Assembly (NCBI GenBank): GCA_002383405.1
Contig: DFYS01000075.1
Span: 1 to 7,891, forward strand
DNA length: 7,891 nucleotides
Source of the DNA: Moorella sp. UBA4076
Lineage (GTDB): Bacteria > Bacillota > DSM-521 > Neomoorellales > Neomoorellaceae
Direction of reading: 5' to 3'
Each line of letters begins with the position of its first letter. The stretch's first letter is position 1. Shown piece after piece: positions 4,419-7,891 of the stretch. Position numbers and translations under genes: made by a program. Below the pieces are notes generated by a model. It was given only the letters and a program-made list of their open reading frames with translations, made no database searches and was not told the DNA's origin.

Positions 4419-7028
4419 ATGAAAACGACCTTGGAGGAAATAAGGGAGCTGCATCAGCAGAAGGACGGGCAAGGGTTTTTGTTCGCTCCGGAAGAAGCGG
4501 GGGTGAAGCTGGACACGCCGAATAACCCTACCAGCAAGGCCTGGGAGATTGTCGTGCCGGAGGTCTGGAAGTTCAGATTTTCCGTCGCCGACAAGATCGG
4601 CGTCGACGAGCCGGATTACTTCTATGATAAGGAAGCCTACACCGATATGACGCCCTTCATCGCCATGAAGGAAGTCGTCGATGAGAATCCAAATGACGCA
4701 GTTGCGATTTTGGTTGCTAAGGCGTATGAGAGAGTGCTTGATAATATGCCTATAAGAATCAGGCCCTACGAGATGGTAATCGGCCTCTACTCCGGTGATG
4801 AGCACGGGATGCCGGGGGACGCCCAGAAGCAAAACTGGGCGCAAATGGAGGCGCACTTCAAGAAGGCACCGGAAAAGATGCTGTACTGGCAGGAGGGCAA
4901 GAAGGTCAGGATAACGGCCCAGGACATGCAGGAGCTAAAGGAAAAGGTGGGCAACAGGTTCAATGCCTCAACGAGGGTTGTCCCGCGCCTGACGGAGCTG
5001 GAGCGCCGCATGTACTTTTGCTCCGAGGCCCCTGGAAGATACGCGGAGGCATATGGCTCGGTCCAGCGTGCCAGCGCCGATCATGACTGGTACATGCGGC
5101 TTGGCTGGCGCCAGTTAATAGAAATGAAGCAGGAGAAGTTGCGGGAGTACGAGGCAGAATTTGAGCGCGTTCGAGTAAATGAGCCGCTGAACTACAAGAA
5201 AACGGATACGCTGCTGGAAAAGATCAATAACGCCAGGGCGCAGATCCGGGTTGGCGAGGCGGTGATAAGATTTACCAGGAGGATGGCAGCGGAGGCGAGG
5301 AAAGCAGCGCCGCAGATGCCGGATGAGAAGGCGAGGTTGTATGCTGAGCAGGCAGCCGCGAATTGTGATTGGGTGGCGGAGAACGCTCCCCGCACCTTCT
5401 GGGAAGCCGTCCAGATGTTCTGGATCAGTTATTGTGTTTTCCGGGGGTTGGAAACCTGTCACCCCGGTTGCTTCAAGCCGGATGACCTTTTCTGGGAGTG
5501 GTATGAACGTGATGTGCTCAAAGAGAAAACCCTTGACCGGGTTACAGCGGGGGCGATATTAGCCTGTGTGGCAGCCAAGTACCATGAAACGTCCGGGTTT
5601 GGTACGGCGAGGTTTGGCGGTCTGGGCAAGTCGGGTCAGGGAACCCGGGATTATACGGTTTGGACGCTTGGTGGTCAGGATAAAGACGGCCATGATGCCA
5701 CCAATGAGTTAACGCGCTTAATCCTGGATGTTTGGGACGGGTACCGGTTGCATTTCCCGGACATTAAATTCCGGTGGTTTCCCGGGACTAAAAGGGATGA
5801 TTTTAGAAGGGTGTGTGAGGTAATAAGGACGGGATTGGGCCTTCCTTCCCTGAGGAACGACCCGCTGGCCATCGAAACCCTTTTGAGCCAGTATCCCGGC
5901 GAGTTTACCTTGGAGCAGGCCAGGCAGTGGGGGATTGTAGGATGCAATACCCCGGGGGTTTATGTCGATTCTAAAGGACCCTGCCGGCGCGAGGCTCATT
6001 ATGCCGACATTGAAAAAGCGATGGAATTCACGCTCTTTAATGGCCGCGACCCCGAGCCGGGCTTTGAGTGGGCTAAGACGATAGAAACTGGAGATCCCGC
6101 CAGGTTCAAGGATTTTGAGGAGTTCTATCAAGCCTGGCTGGACCAGTATATGTGGTTCGTGAAGTTTGAGGCGCGGATCCGCAATATGCATGTGGAGGAA
6201 CTAGAAAAGAATAGGATGCCCTTTATAAGCCTTTTGTACAAATCCTGCATGGAATCAGGTTTTGATGCGCTCAATGATCCTGGTATGGCGCCGCTCAGTT
6301 TTCAGAGTATAGTTGGCTGGGTGGATTCCATAGATAGCCTGGCGGCCGTGAAGTACTGGATTTACGATAAAAAGAAATACACCATGGCAGAGCTCTTAAA
6401 AGCCCTGCAGGCTGATTGGGAAGGCTATGAGGACATGAGGCGGGATTTCCGAAACGCACCCAAGTTTGGCAATGATGATGACTATGCCGACGCGATCATG
6501 GCCAGGGCTACCAATGACGTTTTTGCAAGGACCAAGAAGGAGACCAGCGATTTCAAAGGTTTCGCGATCCTTCCCAACCAGCTTCCCGTAAGCCGGATGT
6601 TCCAGGCCGCTCCCTTCGTAGGCGCTTTGCCTAACGGCAGAAAACGCGGTGACCAGCTGTGCGACGGCGGGATTAACCCGCATGCCGATTTTGACAAATC
6701 CGGGCCGTGGGCCAGAATAAGGTCAGCCCTGAAGGTTGATCAAGGCAAGGCCAGGGCGTACATCTACAATCAACGGCTTGATTACAACTCGGTGGCCGGC
6801 GAGGCTGGCCTGGATAAATTCGTGGATTATTGTTGGAGTGGTCTGGAGCAAGGCCAGACCCAGATGCAATTTAACTTTGTCTCGAGCGAGGTATTGCGGG
6901 ACGCCCAGAAGCACCCGGAGAAGTATCCTCATCTTACGGTGAGGGTATCCGGTTACAACGCTTTCTTTACCTCGCTGCCCACCTTCATGCAGGAAGCAGT
7001 GGTATCGCGGGTGGAGCAGAAGCTGTAG
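4419..7028 (+). CDS. Glycyl radical enzyme, X-succinate-synthase-like (fumarate-adding) candidate
   Basis: This 869-aa cytoplasmic GRE has a PFL-like barrel (about residues 40-720) and a C-terminal glycyl radical domain. The radical site is Gly845 in VRVSGYNAFF. GALPNGRKRGDQLCDGG begins at 735, and the catalytic thiyl cysteine is Cys509 in GIVGCNTPG. Cys509 is followed by Asn-Thr-Pro-Gly. That excludes the CxE of choline lyase, diol dehydratases and arylacetate decarboxylases, and the Cys-Cys of pyruvate formate-lyase. The Cys-Gly distance of 336 equals that of benzylsuccinate synthase alpha (Cys493/Gly829, recalled), and Arg524 lies at Cys+15, as does its fumarate-binding Arg508 (recalled). 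Length also fits (BssA is about 865 aa). CHPGC at 347-351 is unusual. The gene has its own sigma-54 promoter, and a second activase follows. No small Fe-S subunit genes are seen. The GRE call is firm; reaction and substrate are uncertain, and a novel GRE class is the main alternative. Confidence 0.93.
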   Translation: MKTTLEEIRELHQQKDGQGFLFAPEEAGVKLDTPNNPTSKAWEIVVPEVWKFRFSVADKIGVDEPDYFYDKEAYTDMTPFIAMKEVVDENPNDAVAILVAKAYERVLDNMPIRIRPYEMVIGLYSGDEHGMPGDAQKQNWAQMEAHFKKAPEKMLYWQEGKKVRITAQDMQELKEKVGNRFNASTRVVPRLTELERRMYFCSEAPGRYAEAYGSVQRASADHDWYMRLGWRQLIEMKQEKLREYEAEFERVRVNEPLNYKKTDTLLEKINNARAQIRVGEAVIRFTRRMAAEARKAAPQMPDEKARLYAEQAAANCDWVAENAPRTFWEAVQMFWISYCVFRGLETCHPGCFKPDDLFWEWYERDVLKEKTLDRVTAGAILACVAAKYHETSGFGTARFGGLGKSGQGTRDYTVWTLGGQDKDGHDATNELTRLILDVWDGYRLHFPDIKFRWFPGTKRDDFRRVCEVIRTGLGLPSLRNDPLAIETLLSQYPGEFTLEQARQWGIVGCNTPGVYVDSKGPCRREAHYADIEKAMEFTLFNGRDPEPGFEWAKTIETGDPARFKDFEEFYQAWLDQYMWFVKFEARIRNMHVEELEKNRMPFISLLYKSCMESGFDALNDPGMAPLSFQSIVGWVDSIDSLAAVKYWIYDKKKYTMAELLKALQADWEGYEDMRRDFRNAPKFGNDDDYADAIMARATNDVFARTKKETSDFKGFAILPNQLPVSRMFQAAPFVGALPNGRKRGDQLCDGGINPHADFDKSGPWARIRSALKVDQGKARAYIYNQRLDYNSVAGEAGLDKFVDYCWSGLEQGQTQMQFNFVSSEVLRDAQKHPEKYPHLTVRVSGYNAFFTSLPTFMQEAVVSRVEQKL

Positions 7029-7036
7029 AGGGGAAA

Positions 7037-7086
7037 TGGGTAGATCCTGGGAGGTATCGATCAGGATCTACCCAATTTTAGTTTTT
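7037..7086 (+). terminator. Inverted repeat with T-rich tail between GRE and second activase (terminator or attenuator)
   Basis: TGGGTAGATCCTG (7037-7049) and CAGGATCTACCCA (7062-7074) form a perfect 13-bp stem with a 12-nt loop. ATTTTAGTTTTT follows, so the T tract is interrupted. It begins 9 bp after the GRE stop and 45 bp before the second activase. A partly efficient terminator here would give much GRE and little activase from one transcript, a sensible ratio for a catalytic activator. A full stop, with a separate promoter for the activase, is also possible. Confidence 0.7.
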
Positions 7087-7118
7087 GTCATTAATAAAGA
7101 TAGAAAAGGTGATGGGAT

Positions 7119-7891
7119 ATGGTTGCGAGCACGGCAGGCGAAGCTTATATCCACAAAGTAGATGAGTATGCCGTTCATGATGGTCCAGGGGGGAGGGCTT
7201 TAGTCTTTTTAAAAGGCTGCCACCTGAGGTGTAAATGGTGTCAAAATCCCGAGTTAATAAACCCCGACCCGGAGATTATGATCATCCATGGGGATCGATG
7301 CGTCTTTTGCCACCAATGCGAAAAGGTATGTCCCGTGGACGCCGTTAGGCTGGAAAGAATCGGGAGAATAGACCGGGAAAAATGCCTGGGCGCCAGCTGC
7401 GGTAAGTGTGTGGAGGTTTGCCCCCAGGAGGTATATGAGGTTATCGGCTATAAAACTACGCCTGAAGAGCTTTATCAGCACGTGGCCAAGTATAAGATGT
7501 TCTATAATAAAGGGGGAGGTGTAACCCTGAGCGGGGGAGACCCTTTATTTCACCCTGAATTCTCCGCGGCGGTGCTCCGGCTCTGCCAGGAAGGTCATAT
7601 CCACACAGCCATCGAAACAGCTTTGTATGCTCCTTATGAAACCCTATGGAAGGTAGCTAAATATTGTAATCTTATCCTCTGTGATATAAAACACATGGAT
7701 AGTAAAAAGCATAAAGAGGGGACTGGGGTGCCCAATGAGGTAATTCTTGACAACTTCCAAAAGCTCAATCGCGATTTTAAAGGCGATATCGTCGTTCGCA
7801 TCCCGTTAATCCCGGGATTTAACGATGATGAGGAAAATATAGCTCGAACAGCGGAATTCCTTCACCTGTTGCCACAAATAAAAGGGATTGA
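7119..7891 (+). CDS. Radical-SAM glycyl radical enzyme activase 2, divergent (3' end beyond the window)
   Basis: The frame is open to the window edge (257 codons seen; a full activase has about 300-330). The radical-SAM CxxxCxxC is Cys34/38/41 in KGCHLRCKWCQNPE. Two ferredoxin-like motifs follow: Cys61/64/67/71 (CxxCxxCxxxCP) and Cys89/94/97/101, the latter with one extra residue (Cx4CxxCxxxCP). Three oddities set it apart from activase 1. The usual DGPGIRT reads DGPGGRA (21-27), the SAM-binding GGEP reads SGGDP (138-142), and the coding DNA is visibly more AT-rich. IPLIPGFND is retained near the end. ATG 7119 has AAAGGTGAT (7105-7113) just upstream, and the nearby ATG 7112 is out of frame. 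It directly follows the GRE and may be its dedicated activator, leaving activase 1 for another role or target. The cysteines are intact, so I see no sign of a pseudogene. Confidence 0.92.
   Translation, partial: MVASTAGEAYIHKVDEYAVHDGPGGRALVFLKGCHLRCKWCQNPELINPDPEIMIIHGDRCVFCHQCEKVCPVDAVRLERIGRIDREKCLGASCGKCVEVCPQEVYEVIGYKTTPEELYQHVAKYKMFYNKGGGVTLSGGDPLFHPEFSAAVLRLCQEGHIHTAIETALYAPYETLWKVAKYCNLILCDIKHMDSKKHKEGTGVPNEVILDNFQKLNRDFKGDIVVRIPLIPGFNDDEENIARTAEFLHLLPQIKGI

Noticed and set aside
5943..5951. Assigning the GRE as an arylacetate decarboxylase, choline lyase or diol dehydratase
   Set aside because: Those families carry Cys-x-Glu at the catalytic cysteine. Here it is Cys-Asn-Thr.
7085..7103. 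TTGTCA with a TAAAGAT-like sequence as a vegetative promoter for activase 2
   Set aside because: The spacing is far too short for a -35/-10 pair. The AT-rich tail of the hairpin explains the composition.
1..7891. CRISPR arrays, tRNA or rRNA genes, insertion sequences
   Set aside because: No spaced direct repeats, cloverleaf, rRNA-like stretch, transposase or terminal repeats were seen on either strand.

Overview
The window looks like chromosomal DNA from an anaerobic bacterium, most likely a moderately high-GC Firmicute of the Moorella/Peptococcaceae kind. That placement is inference from protein resemblance, strong Shine-Dalgarno sites and GTG/TTG start use; no marker gene is present. Every gene is on the + strand, and all of them fit one theme: a glycyl radical enzyme (GRE) and the proteins that make and maintain it.

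Region 1 (59-4202) is a tight accessory operon. It holds a MoxR/NorQ-type AAA+ ATPase, a von Willebrand A (VWA) protein with an intact MIDAS site, a radical-SAM GRE activase with two ferredoxin-type clusters, and a DUF4125-like protein built from two related halves. The gene junctions are short or overlapping. The operon ends at a strong hairpin terminator (4239-4269).

Region 2 (4203-4418) is a dense control region. It contains a 16-bp palindrome, the terminator, an essentially perfect sigma-54 (-24/-12) promoter, and a leader carrying a consensus ribosome binding site in front of an ATG-TGA start-stop and a 13-14 codon mini-ORF. The weaker site that actually serves the GRE lies after these.

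Region 3 (4419-7028) is the GRE itself, 869 aa with Gly845 and Cys509. It lacks the Cys-x-Glu of GRE dehydratases and decarboxylases and the Cys-Cys of pyruvate formate-lyase. Its Cys-to-Gly distance (336) and a Cys+15 arginine match what I recall for benzylsuccinate synthase alpha. Together with the neighbouring AAA+ gene (toluene operons carry one, bssE/tutH), this suggests an X-succinate-synthase-like, fumarate-adding enzyme of unknown substrate. No small beta/gamma-type subunit gene is visible.

Region 4 (7029-7891) has a 13-bp inverted repeat that may act as a leaky terminator, then a second, divergent GRE activase that runs off the window edge. It is more AT-rich and has an unusual GGDP motif.

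Inferred working model: an enhancer-binding protein with sigma-54 switches on the GRE. One or both activases install the glycyl radical, and the AAA+/VWA pair remodels or repairs the enzyme, as CbbQ/CbbO and NorQ/NorD do for their targets. The DUF4125 protein is an unassigned partner.
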